DNA from: JASHVB01 sp035508435
Lineage (GTDB): Bacteria > Pseudomonadota > Alphaproteobacteria > Acetobacterales > Acetobacteraceae
Assembly (NCBI GenBank): GCA_035508435.1
Contig: DATJNA010000127.1
Span: forward strand, 4,833-68,832
Length of the DNA: 64,000 nt
Direction: 5' to 3'
A model generated the notes under the pieces. That model was not told the DNA's origin. It saw only the letters and a program-made list of their open reading frames with translations, and did no database searches. Below are positions 1 to 8,017 of this stretch, piece by piece. Numbering within the stretch: the stretch's first letter is position 1; the number at the start of each line of letters is the position of its first letter. A program made the position numbers and the translations under genes.

Positions 1-273
1 CCGCTGGATGTCGTTGGAGAGTGCCTTCAGCGGCGAGACATAGACCACCTGGGTTGCGTCAGGCAGTCCGTCGGCGAGGCCCTGGCGAACCAGCGAGTCG
101 AGTGCCGCCAGGAAGGCCGCCAGCGTCTTTCCCGAGCCGGTGGGCGCCGCGATCAGCGTGTGGCGGCCCGACTGGATCGCGGGCCAGGCCTGGGCTTGCG
201 CCGGCGTGGGCGCGGCGAAGCGGCCGGCGAACCAGGCCGCGACGGCAGGGTGGAATGGGGGTGTGGGGTCCAT
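1..273 (-). CDS. Lhr-like DEAD/DEAH-box ATP-dependent helicase, N-terminal part (cut by window edge)
   Basis: The first 91 residues of a superfamily 2 helicase are present; the rest lies beyond the window start. A Q-motif-like segment with PTPAQAQAW lies at residues 22-30, the Walker A motif APTGSGKT at 43-50, and motif Ia YVSPLKALSND at 78-88. That order and the PLKAL form are typical of Lhr (large helicase-related) proteins, which unwind DNA and RNA-DNA duplexes during repair. The ATG at 271-273 is the first start before an upstream region with no coding signal. Nothing else of the protein can be judged. Confidence 0.85.
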   Translation of the reverse strand, partial: MDPTPPFHPAVAAWFAGRFAAPTPAQAQAWPAIQSGRHTLIAAPTGSGKTLAAFLAALDSLVRQGLADGLPDATQVVYVSPLKALSNDIQR

Positions 274-477
274 GGTGATCGGGTGGGCAGGATAAGGGGC
301 GCGGGCGCGGGGATTCAATGCGGGTCAGGCGCCGCCGCAATGGGCGCATTTGCCTGTCCGGTCAGCGCAGGCAACCGGCGGGGCCTCGCTTGCCACTCGG
401 CTTCGCCTGACCACCTGTGCCAACCGGACCGGTCGGTTTCGCCGCATGGCCTGTGCAAACCGGATAGGCGGATAGGC

Positions 478-650
478 GCCGGTCGTGCATCCGGACCGGC
501 GTCCTGTGCAAACCGGATAGGCCTTGCGCAAGCCGGTCGTGCATCCGGACCGGCCTACGGGGGCAAGCCGGTCGTGCATCCGGACCGGCGTACGGGGGCA
601 AGCCGGTCGTGCATCAGGACAGCGGTACAGAGGCAGGCCGGTCGTGGATG
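478..650. repeat. Tandem hairpin repeat array
   Basis: A 23-bp unit, gccggtc-N9-gaccggc, occurs perfectly at 478-500, 532-554 and 567-589. Degenerate copies start near 602 and 637, and a related half-unit lies near 421-442. Each unit is an inverted repeat with 7-bp arms and a gtgcatccg loop. Copies are linked by short spacers such as tacgggggcaa. The stretch 274-715 holds no gene other than this array. Function is unknown; it could be a REP-like element or an RNA structure downstream of the minus-strand methyltransferase gene. Confidence 0.8.
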
Positions 651-715
651 GTCAACTTCCGGTCACGCCCGGCAAACCTGTTGCCCGCCTGTCGCTGCCT
701 GCGGCTGTGGCGGCA

Positions 716-1876
716 TCAGCCGCCGGCCCGCCCCCACAACCGCTGCGATGCGATCCGCGCCCCCTCGGCCGCCGCGGCGAGCTTCGCCCAGACGACCTCT
801 TCCGCCACGTATTCGCGGCCCGCGAACGTGCCAAAGCCGCAATCCGTTCCGGCGATCACCCGCTCGCGGTCGCCAACGCCAGCCACCGCCTGCTCCAGTC
901 GCCGGGCAACCAGCTCCGGATGCTCGACGAAATTCGTCGTGGTATCGAGCACGCCGGGCATCAGCAGCATATGCGCGGGCAGCGGGTTGCTGCGCAGGGC
1001 GTCATATTCATGCTGATGCCGCGGATTGGCGAACTCGATGGAGAGCGCACCGACGTTGGCGCGGTACAGCTCCGGCAGGATGGTCGCCATCGCGATGTCG
1101 TAGATATGCGGCCCGTCATTGTTGCCCCAGCAGACATGCAGCCGGATCCGGTCGCGGGGAATGCCCTCGATACCGGCATTGATCGACGCGACATGCAGCT
1201 TGAGCTGGCGGAGGAAGTCGGCGTCCGACAGGCCGTCGAAGAACCGGACCCGCTCCATCGCCAGGTCGGGCGCGTCGATTTGCAGGATCAGGCCGGCTTC
1301 GTGGATGGCGCGATACTCGTTGGCCAGTGCCTTCGCCAGGGCCATCAGATAGGCCTCGTGACTGTCGTAATGCTGGTTGAGCATCGAGGTGGCGACGATG
1401 CCCGGCGACGGCGCCGTCATGAAACATTCGCGGAAACCTCCGCCCAGCCGCTTCAGCCTGGCCGCGTCTTGCTTGATCGGCGCGCTGTTGACATAGCGCA
1501 CCTCCGACAGCGCGGCCGGCGCGTTCATCGCGCGCGCCGCGTGCGGGAAACGCTTTGCCGCCTGCCGGACATAGCTCGGGAATTCGATCTGGTCCCGCGC
1601 CGGCGGGCGCCTGGACTCGCCGCCGAAGCCGCACAGGCAGCGCGGCACATAGGTCTGGAACCCGACGCGCGATTGTTCGCCATCGTTGCCCACGTCAACG
1701 CCGGCGGCGACCTGCTGGTCGATGACGTGAGCGGTCGCTGCCTCCACCTGGCGGGCCAGTTCGGCGGTGTCGATCGCCTCGCCGGCTTCCTGACGGATCA
1801 GCAGGTCGGACAATGTCTCCGGGCGCGGCAGGCTGCCGACATGGCTGACCAGGATGCGGTCGGTGCTCATCAACAT
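716..1876 (-). CDS. MetE-like (cobalamin-independent methionine synthase C-terminal domain) protein
   Basis: This 386-aa protein matches the C-terminal catalytic domain of cobalamin-independent methionine synthase as a stand-alone unit. The zinc-thiol site is visible as HVC at 247-249, an acidic SIEF (Glu281) and TDCGFG (Cys346), the same order as His641/Cys643/Glu665/Cys726 of E. coli MetE. The folate-binding N-terminal half is absent, so it probably moves methyl or alkyl groups between small thiols rather than making methionine from methyl-THF. The related epoxyalkane:coenzyme M transferases have the same size. Start: ATG at 1876 with an AGGGAA upstream; an in-frame ATG at 1870 is also possible. 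A second family member is at 16287. Confidence 0.85.
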   Translation of the reverse strand: MLMSTDRILVSHVGSLPRPETLSDLLIRQEAGEAIDTAELARQVEAATAHVIDQQVAAGVDVGNDGEQSRVGFQTYVPRCLCGFGGESRRPPARDQIEFPSYVRQAAKRFPHAARAMNAPAALSEVRYVNSAPIKQDAARLKRLGGGFRECFMTAPSPGIVATSMLNQHYDSHEAYLMALAKALANEYRAIHEAGLILQIDAPDLAMERVRFFDGLSDADFLRQLKLHVASINAGIEGIPRDRIRLHVCWGNNDGPHIYDIAMATILPELYRANVGALSIEFANPRHQHEYDALRSNPLPAHMLLMPGVLDTTTNFVEHPELVARRLEQAVAGVGDRERVIAGTDCGFGTFAGREYVAEEVVWAKLAAAAEGARIASQRLWGRAGG

Positions 1877-2269
1877 GGGCGTTTCCCTGCTTGGTTGGGC
1901 GGAGATTGGTCGGGCGGATGAGCATCATGCAGCAGGCGGTTGCGCGCGCAACTGCGGCGGTGACGGCACGCCGGTCAGCGGAGGCACCGCCGGGCCGCTC
2001 ATGCTCGTGCCGCCGCCGAACCCTGGCTTGAGCGGCGCCGGGTCTGCCATTGACCGCGCCAATGATGGCCGGATGGTCCCCGCGCTTAACCGATCATTAA
2101 TCGAACCCGTGGCATAGTGGCGCAGCCGACAGCGATGATCCGCAGTGCCGTCGTTGCCGCGCTTCTGCCGGGTCGCCGGGTTCCAAAGATCGGATGCACG
2201 TCGTGGCGGGATCCGGCAGCGCGGCGGAGATCAGGTCTCCCCACCGATAACTGTCTTGCCGCCGATAAC

Positions 2270-2299
2270 TTGAGCAATGCCGCGGCGTCGGCTTATGCT
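2270..2299 (+). promoter_or_regulatory. Candidate sigma70-type promoter for the sugar dehydrogenase-cytochrome pair
   Basis: TTGAGC at 2270-2275 and TATGCT at 2294-2299 are 18 bp apart, about 75 bp before the dehydrogenase start. This is the only plausible promoter seen in the otherwise featureless intergenic stretch 1877-2373. It is a sequence match only. Confidence 0.3.
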
Positions 2300-2373
2300 G
2301 GCCAGAGAACGAGCGATACGCGCCTTTCCGCGGGAAGGCGGCTGACAAACGATCGTCCAGGGGAGGGCTGACC

Positions 2374-3678
2374 ATGACATTCCGACAGTTCGGATTGCGT
2401 ACGCTTGCGGCCGCCATCGGCTGGGTCGGCGCACAGGCTCTGCTGGCCGCGCCACCGGGCCTGGCGCAGGCACCGGCGCCCGCGCAGGCACCCGCCGCCG
2501 AGCCCAATGCTCAGGGGCCAACGCTTGGCGCGCACGTGCCGCAGGCGGCCGGCGCGCCGTCATGGATGGAGGGCATGACCCCGGAGCAAAAGAATTCCCA
2601 ACTGCATCCGAACATTCCCAACATGCTCGGCCATCCGGGCAAGGAGATCCCGCTCGACAAGGTGAAGCTGCCCCCCGGATTCAAGATCGAACTATGGGCC
2701 GGCGACCTGCAGGAGGCGCGCTCGATGACGCTGGGTGCCAAGGGCACCGTGTTCGTCGGCCAGCGGTCGCATGACGGCGTGTTCGCGATCGTCGACAAGG
2801 GCGATCATCGCGAGGTCAGGCAGATCGCCAAGGGACTGGCTGCGCCGAACGGCGTTGCATTTTCCCACGGCACGTTGTTCGTCGCCGAACGCGAGCGCAT
2901 CATCCGCTATGACGACATCGAGGATCATCTCGACAACCCACCTGCGCCCAAGGTGGTGATCGAGGGGCTGCCGCATCAGGACGGCCATTTCTGGAAGTTC
3001 ATGGTGATGGGCCCGGACGGCTGGCTGTATTTCAACCAGGGCTCGCCGACCAATATCACCATGCCGGGCTACGTGCAGGCGGCGATCCTGCGCGTGCAGC
3101 CGGACCAGCACCTGTTGCAGATCTATGCGCAGGGCGTGCGGAACAGTGTCGGGATGGCGTTCAGCCCGGTCACACGGGCGCTGTGGTTCACCGACAACGG
3201 CCGCGACTGGCTGGGCGAGGACGTCCCCTCCGACAAGCTGAACCATGCGACCAGGCAGGGGGAGAATTTCGGCTACCCGTTCTGCCATCAAGGCGACATC
3301 CTGGACCCGGTGTATGGCAAATACGCGCGCTGCGCCGACTTCGTGCCGCCCGACGTCAAGCTCGGGCCGCATGTCGCCTCGCTGGGCATGCGGTTCTATA
3401 CCGGCAGCATGTTCCCGGCGGATTATAAGAACAACATCATCATCGCCGAGCATGGCTCGTGGAACCGCACCAAGAAGTCCGGCTATAACCTGACGCGGGT
3501 GATGCTGAACGCGGCCGGCACCAAGGTCGTGAAGACCGAGGTGTTCATGAGCGGCATCCTGAACGGCCAGGATTTCTGGGGCCGCATGGTCGATGTGCAG
3601 GTGATGCCGGACGGTGCCTTGCTCGTCTCCGACGATTGGAACGGCGCGATCTATCGCATCAGCTACCGGAAGCCGTGA
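2374..3678 (+). CDS. PQQ-dependent sugar dehydrogenase, sorbosone dehydrogenase family
   Basis: A 434-aa exported enzyme. Residues 1-32 form a Sec-type signal peptide (hydrophobic LAAAIGWVGAQALLA, then AQA) followed by an Ala/Pro-rich linker. The rest is the six-bladed propeller of soluble glucose/L-sorbosone dehydrogenases, with LPPGFKIELWAG at the propeller entry, FWKFMVMGPDGWLYFNQGS mid-protein, GRDWLGEDVPSDKLN, and a closing GALLVSDDWNGAIYRISY. These enzymes oxidise aldoses or sorbosone in the periplasm using PQQ and hand electrons to a cytochrome. The next gene encodes a di-haem cytochrome c and overlaps this stop codon by four bases, so the two probably form one oxidation unit. The exact sugar cannot be told from sequence. 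Confidence 0.88.
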   Translation: MTFRQFGLRTLAAAIGWVGAQALLAAPPGLAQAPAPAQAPAAEPNAQGPTLGAHVPQAAGAPSWMEGMTPEQKNSQLHPNIPNMLGHPGKEIPLDKVKLPPGFKIELWAGDLQEARSMTLGAKGTVFVGQRSHDGVFAIVDKGDHREVRQIAKGLAAPNGVAFSHGTLFVAERERIIRYDDIEDHLDNPPAPKVVIEGLPHQDGHFWKFMVMGPDGWLYFNQGSPTNITMPGYVQAAILRVQPDQHLLQIYAQGVRNSVGMAFSPVTRALWFTDNGRDWLGEDVPSDKLNHATRQGENFGYPFCHQGDILDPVYGKYARCADFVPPDVKLGPHVASLGMRFYTGSMFPADYKNNIIIAEHGSWNRTKKSGYNLTRVMLNAAGTKVVKTEVFMSGILNGQDFWGRMVDVQVMPDGALLVSDDWNGAIYRISYRKP

Positions 3679-4283
3679 GCCTGGCTGTGCGCCTTGGGCT
3701 CGCCGCGGTCCCGGCGATGGCGGTCCTGGCGATGATGGTGGGTGATCCGGCCCTGGCATACGATGCCGGGGCCGGGAAGGCGAAGGCCGAAGCCTTGTGC
3801 GCGGGCTGCCACGGCAAGCAGGGCCGGTCGCAGCAGCCGGCGGTGCCGTCGTTGGCCGGACAGCACAACGATTACATCGTGCTGGCGCTGTATCAGTTCC
3901 GTGCCGGCCACCGTCCGTCCGCGCTGATGGCCCCGATCGCCGCGACGCTGACCGACAGCGACCTGGGCAATCTTGCCGCCTACTACAGTGCCTTGAAGCC
4001 TTGGGGTGCCGAGCGGAGCGCGGCCGCCGCGGCGGTTGCGGGGGGCCCGGCGCTGACGCAGCAACGGAACTGCGTACAATGCCACGGTCCGGGGCTGGCG
4101 GGGCAGGACTCGGTGCCGCGCATCGCGGGGCAGAAGATCGATTACCTGAAGTCGCAGTTGCGTGCCTTCCGGGCGGGCAATCGCGGCGACATCGACGGGA
4201 ACATGACCTCGGCGGCGTCGCAGTTGACGGATGGCGAGATCGATACGCTCGCGGATTACGTTTCCGGGCTGGCGACGCCGTAG
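3675..4283 (+). CDS. Di-haem cytochrome c (c4-like), probable electron acceptor of the dehydrogenase
   Basis: A GTG start inside GTGA overlaps the stop codon of the dehydrogenase, indicating translational coupling. The 202-aa product has a signal peptide (about residues 1-28, ending in ALA) and two haem c sites, CAGCH at 42-46 and CVQCH at 133-137. Candidate methionine ligands lie at Met85 (ALMAPI) and Met177 (GNMTSAA), giving two c-type domains of near-equal size as in cytochrome c4. It should accept electrons from the upstream periplasmic dehydrogenase and pass them to a terminal oxidase. An in-frame ATG at 3636 would add 13 residues inside the previous gene and spoil the signal peptide, so it is rejected. 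Confidence 0.88.
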   Translation: MSLAVRLGLAAVPAMAVLAMMVGDPALAYDAGAGKAKAEALCAGCHGKQGRSQQPAVPSLAGQHNDYIVLALYQFRAGHRPSALMAPIAATLTDSDLGNLAAYYSALKPWGAERSAAAAAVAGGPALTQQRNCVQCHGPGLAGQDSVPRIAGQKIDYLKSQLRAFRAGNRGDIDGNMTSAASQLTDGEIDTLADYVSGLATP

Positions 4284-4343
4284 TGCGCAGCTCTCGCGGC
4301 TGGGGCGGAGAAACAGTAAGGGATTGGCCGTCCTTTCAGCGCC

Positions 4344-4428
4344 GCTACCCCCTCACTTCCGCCGCCAGCCAATCGATCGCCGCGATGTCGTTCACCACGC
4401 CCGAGGCGGTGTCGATCTGCGCCACCAG
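4344..4428 (-). pseudogene. Deleted copy of the aminotransferase 3' end
   Basis: Bases 4344-4383 are identical to 6184-6223, and 4374-4428 match 6901-6955 with one mismatch. Both source blocks belong to the aminotransferase gene at 6185-7369. The two blocks are fused at the 10-bp sequence cgatcgccgc, which occurs at both source sites, so the copy arose by duplication followed by a deletion of about 680 bp at that microhomology. It borders the inserted ATPase module on its far side. Confidence 0.85.
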
Positions 4429-4458
4429 GCTCGGCTAAAAGAGGAAACTACGCACAGT

Positions 4459-4914
4459 TTAATCCAAGCGGTTTAGCTCGCGCGCATTGTGCTGCAAGAG
4501 AGCATGCCCCCAGGTGTTCCTCGTGCCCTCGCGGCAATCTTTCGCAAGCAACCTCCCGATGTCCTCCAGCTTGCCTAGCCCGGCCTGCTTTAGGGCCTCG
4601 GGTTCGCTGCGGACGCCAAGCAAGAAGACCCTGCTCTTGAGATCTTCCGGAACATCTGCCATCACCTGCTCGAATCGGGCTTCCCTATCATCAAAATCTA
4701 ACAATAGAACTATATATCTGTCTGGGTAATCACGCAATCCCTTTATGTGCTCTGAGCGGAATACCTCGCATACACTCTGCCATCCACCTGCCTCCTCCAA
4801 AACCTGTATCCTCCTTTCATGGCGTACCTGAAGTACAAAGCCGGTCGCCAGCTGACGGTCGGCATCGTCTTCGGGAATGGCCAGCACATGAGGTGGGTAT
4901 TTGTTTGGACTCAT
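4459..4914 (-). CDS. Small partner protein of an SMC-like ATPase (possible nuclease/TOPRIM-like), intact
   Basis: A 151-aa protein with no named domain that I can assign with certainty. It contains the run YIVLLLDFDDRE at about 67-78, an acidic motif after a beta strand that resembles TOPRIM/DUF4435-like folds, followed by VFLLGVRSEPE. The C-terminus is LAKDCREGTRNTWGHALLQHN. From memory, homologues of this protein sit directly after an AAA ATPase of the kind found here. The ATG overlaps the stop of the ATPase gene (ATGA at 4911-4914), so the pair was one operon. Base composition is clearly lower in GC than the neighbours, a sign of transfer. With its partner broken, its role is open; defence is only a guess. 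Confidence 0.7.
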   Translation of the reverse strand: MSPNKYPPHVLAIPEDDADRQLATGFVLQVRHERRIQVLEEAGGWQSVCEVFRSEHIKGLRDYPDRYIVLLLDFDDREARFEQVMADVPEDLKSRVFLLGVRSEPEALKQAGLGKLEDIGRLLAKDCREGTRNTWGHALLQHNARELNRLD

Positions 4915-6041
4915 GGCTCAACATCGCCACGCAGGAGTGCGTCAACAAAACCTCCTTCAAACCTTCCTCGGGAGCGAAGATCCTCCGCGCATGTTCTGAT
5001 GGTAGGCTCTAAATGACTCCTCCTCGCAAGGCACAGTGTATTGGACTCCGAGAATCGGCGTATCGCTTCTGGGTTGTGCGACGTAACTATAAGTGTTCCG
5101 CTATTCTGAAAATCTCTTCGAAGTACTATAATCGAATGCCCGCCTTCGTCAGGCGCGAGGTAGTTATCTGGCTCGTCCCGAAAACGATGTGTAGGCCCAA
5201 ACGCCACGCTTGTCGAAATTGTCAGTCCGATTAGAAAAAACACTTCTCTCCATCGGAGAGTTCTTCAAGGGACAGCTCAATTTGTCCACTATCGTTCGTA
5301 AAATGGAAGTTGATGGCTCGCGTATCCCGAGCTACCAGTTGATTGGTTATCCTGGCAAAATCCGGCATTACCTGTTTCAAGTAATCGCTGACTTGCGTGT
5401 ATGTCGAAGGCTCGTTTGCGACCAGCCGGGTGAACCACGCGCCAGCATTGGTGGCGTGTGTATCGGGCGTGTTAATCTCCGGCGCATTCTGTCCCGTCTC
5501 CCCTCGGATAAGACTTGGCACCGGTCTGAGTATCAAAACATTGGCAAGTCAATTCTTAAATATCGCTATCGGATCATCGGCGCTTTGCTCTTGAACAATC
5601 GGCAACGCTACAACATGCCAGTCAATACGAAGCGCCGCTTCTCGTGATCCATCTGTTCGAGGTAATTGAACTTGCGCCAGTTCTCGCGAAAAAATGACCG
5701 CTCCATCGACTGCAAGCTTCTCCTCGGACACTCGGAGTTCCCGAAACTTGGGAGGAAATTCGAATGCTATTACATAAGCGTAATGCCGGTGGGATAAATC
5801 CACCTCCAGCTCGAAGCGAACCGGGACTCCCACTCGTCCTTGCGTGATATCTGTCGGGTTTTATCAGTTCGCTAACGTGGGTCTTCCCTCTCGCGACTCG
5901 CTGAAGCACTTCAAGTGCGGCCCCGACTGTCGTTTTTCCCGCACCGTTTCCCCCAAGCAGCAAAACAGATGAGCGCTCGCCTAGCGCCAGTTCGAAGTTC
6001 TCCAAGCATCGGAAATTGTGAACATAGAACCGGTTTAGCAT
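4911..6041 (-). pseudogene. AAA/SMC-like ATPase, broken by two frameshifts and a stop codon
   Basis: Read from the ATG at 6041 the frame gives MLNRFYVHNFRCL and a Walker A GGNGAGKTT near residues 33-41. One extra base near 5852 shifts the frame after ELIKPD. Translation then continues in the next frame through GVPVRFELEV to IAIFKN, where TGA at 5549-5551 replaces what the family has as Trp. The same frame goes on to the ABC-type signature ELSDGEK, and a missing T in the T6 run at 5235-5240 moves the end into a third frame with RDEPDNYL (Walker B) and TLIVTSHNPEAIRRF (H-loop). Joined, the product would be about 376 aa. All catalytic motifs are still readable, so the decay is recent or partly due to sequencing errors. 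Confidence 0.85.
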
Positions 6042-6184
6042 GATCGCTACCTGTACTGCCCGATTGGTTCTCTGCCGAGGCTGATCACTTGTCGTCCGGC
6101 CATGCAACGGCGCGCCGCGCACGCCACCGATCGACACCCGCCGGCCGGCCGGTCGCTGCCCGCACAGCAAATTACGCCGTGATG

Positions 6185-7369
6185 CTACCCCCTCACTTCC
6201 GCCGCCAGCCAATCGATCGCCGCCTGCACCCCACCCTTTTCGTGCGGCACGTTCAGTGCAGCCAGCGCCATCTCGACCACGCTCAGCGTTCCCAGAATCA
6301 TCGGCGCATTCACGTGCCCCATATGCGCGATGCGGAACGCCTTCCCCGACAGTTCGCCAATCCCATGCCCCAGCACCACGCCGCAGTTCCGGTTGCAGTA
6401 GCTGCGGATCGCCTCCGGGTCGCAGCCCGGCGTCAGCACCGCCGTCACCGTATCGCAGCGCTCGCGCGGTGCGATGATATTGAAGCCGATCGCACCGCCC
6501 TCCGCCCATACCGACACGGCGCGGCGCACCGCCTCCGCGAGCAGCCGATGGCGGCGGAAGGCGGTCTCGATTCCCTCCTGGAACAACAGATCCAGCGCCG
6601 CGCGCAGCGCGAACAGGAGATGCTCCGGCGGCGTGCCTGCGTATTTCTGGTAGTGCACGTCGCCGTCGCGGTCGGTCCAGTCCCAATATGGCGTGCGCAA
6701 GCCGGCGGTCTGGTGCGCCTCGCGCGCCCGGTCGTTGGCGGCGACGAAGCCCAACCCCGGCGGCGTCATCATGCCCTTCTGCGAGCCGGACATCGCCACA
6801 TCGACGCCCCAGGCATCCATCTCGAACGGCATGCAGCCGAGCGAGGCCACGGCATCGACCATCAGCAGTGCCGGATGATCCGCGGCACGCATCGCCGCGC
6901 CGATCGCCGCGATGTCGTTCACCACGCCCGAGGCGGTATCGATCTGCGCCACCAGCACCGCCTTGATGCTGCCATGTCGGTCGGCGCCAAGCCGCGCCCG
7001 CACTTCCTCCGGCCGCACGGCACGGCGCATGTCGCCTTTCAGCACCTCGACTTCGACGCCCATGCGCGCGGCATTGTTGCCCCAGCCAATGGCGAACCGG
7101 CCGCTTTCCAGCACCAGGATTTTGTCGCCGCGGGACAGCACGTTGGTCAGTGCGGCTTCCCAGGCGCCGTGGCCGTTGGCGATGTAGATGTAGGCCCGGC
7201 CCTTGGTCTGGAACACGCGCGCAACATCGCGCAGCAGGCTGTCGGTCAGCGCCAGCAGCGGGCCGGCGTAGATGTCCACCGCCGGCCGATGCATCGCGTT
7301 CAGAACTTCATCCGGGATCGTCGTGGGCCCCGGGATTGCCAGAAACTCTCGGCCTGCCCGCACGGTCAT
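6185..7369 (-). CDS. Class V aminotransferase, alanine/serine-glyoxylate aminotransferase family
   Basis: A 394-aa PLP enzyme of fold type I. PGPTTIPDEVL near the N-terminus, VDAVASLG (Asp172, which binds the pyridine nitrogen) and SGSQKGMMTPPG (Lys198, the Schiff-base lysine) are all present, and the C-terminus has FRIAHMGH. Members transfer the amino group of serine, alanine or ureidoglycine to glyoxylate; the sequence alone does not choose between them. ATG at 7369 lies 6 bp after the stop of the Uma2-like gene, so the two may be co-transcribed, with the CoA-ester lyase further upstream. A partial duplicate of its 3' end sits at 4344-4428. Confidence 0.88.
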   Translation of the reverse strand: MTVRAGREFLAIPGPTTIPDEVLNAMHRPAVDIYAGPLLALTDSLLRDVARVFQTKGRAYIYIANGHGAWEAALTNVLSRGDKILVLESGRFAIGWGNNAARMGVEVEVLKGDMRRAVRPEEVRARLGADRHGSIKAVLVAQIDTASGVVNDIAAIGAAMRAADHPALLMVDAVASLGCMPFEMDAWGVDVAMSGSQKGMMTPPGLGFVAANDRAREAHQTAGLRTPYWDWTDRDGDVHYQKYAGTPPEHLLFALRAALDLLFQEGIETAFRRHRLLAEAVRRAVSVWAEGGAIGFNIIAPRERCDTVTAVLTPGCDPEAIRSYCNRNCGVVLGHGIGELSGKAFRIAHMGHVNAPMILGTLSVVEMALAALNVPHEKGGVQAAIDWLAAEVRG

Positions 7370-7375
7370 TCGTCG

Positions 7376-7960
7376 CTACTCCGCTGTCGAGAACGTCAGG
7401 CCCTGATAGACTTCGGCGAGCGGCAACGCGATATCGAGGCCGGCCACCTGCAATGCGCCTTCGGTATGGGCGGCGGCGATCCAGGCACCGCCGGCCTCGC
7501 GCCGGAACATCGTGGCGGCGATCGCTGCTTGCTCAAGCAGGACATAGGCGCGCAGCGACGGCAGTTCGGCGTACTCGATCAGCTTCTGCACGCGGTCTGT
7601 GGTGGCGGTGTCGTCGGCGAGAACTTCGAAGATGGCGACCGCGTCCGTCTCGGTTCGGATCGTCTGGTCGCGCGGCCCCGGACAGATGATCACGTCAGGG
7701 TAGCGCACACGCCGGCCGATCCGCAGCCGCATCTCCTGGGCAACACGGTACGGCTGTCCGGCCAGGAGCCGACCCAACAGGCCGCGCAAATGAAAGACAA
7801 TATCCTGGTGGCCATAGCTGCCGCCGGCATCCTGGTGGCCATAGCTGCCGCCGGCCGTCGGGATGATATCCCGCCCGTCGAACTCATGTTTCCCCTCCTG
7901 CCTGTCCTCCCAGGCGAGGAAGGCTTCGGTGGTCAGCGGCCGGTCCAGAACAATGTCCAT
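7376..7960 (-). CDS. Uma2 family (DUF820) restriction-endonuclease-like protein
   Basis: A 194-aa protein with the PD-(D/E)xK layout of Uma2: HEFDG at 25-29, YPDVIICPG with Asp89, IFEVLADDTATTDR with Glu112, and the following Lys126 of KLIEYAE. The family is common in transposon-rich and cyanobacterial genomes, and its biological role is poorly known. A 27-bp in-frame tandem duplication repeats GGSYGHQDA at 37-45 and 46-54, just before the helix that normally follows a single GGS-x-xHQ motif, so this allele carries a nine-residue insertion. It ends 6 bp before the aminotransferase start. Confidence 0.85.
   Translation of the reverse strand: MDIVLDRPLTTEAFLAWEDRQEGKHEFDGRDIIPTAGGSYGHQDAGGSYGHQDIVFHLRGLLGRLLAGQPYRVAQEMRLRIGRRVRYPDVIICPGPRDQTIRTETDAVAIFEVLADDTATTDRVQKLIEYAELPSLRAYVLLEQAAIAATMFRREAGGAWIAAAHTEGALQVAGLDIALPLAEVYQGLTFSTAE
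7802..7855. repeat. Perfect 27-bp tandem duplication inside the Uma2 gene
   Basis: Bases 7802-7828 are repeated exactly at 7829-7855. The unit length is a multiple of three, so the frame is kept. Perfect identity points to a recent slip or duplication. Confidence 0.95.
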
Positions 7961-8017
7961 CAGGGCAATATAGTCGGCCTGGCGCGCAGGATCACGCCAT
8001 CCGTGAGGCCGGCGGGA

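Noticed and set aside
478..650. CRISPR-like array
   Set aside because: Spacers are short and similar to each other rather than unique, and no cas gene is present; the units are hairpins.
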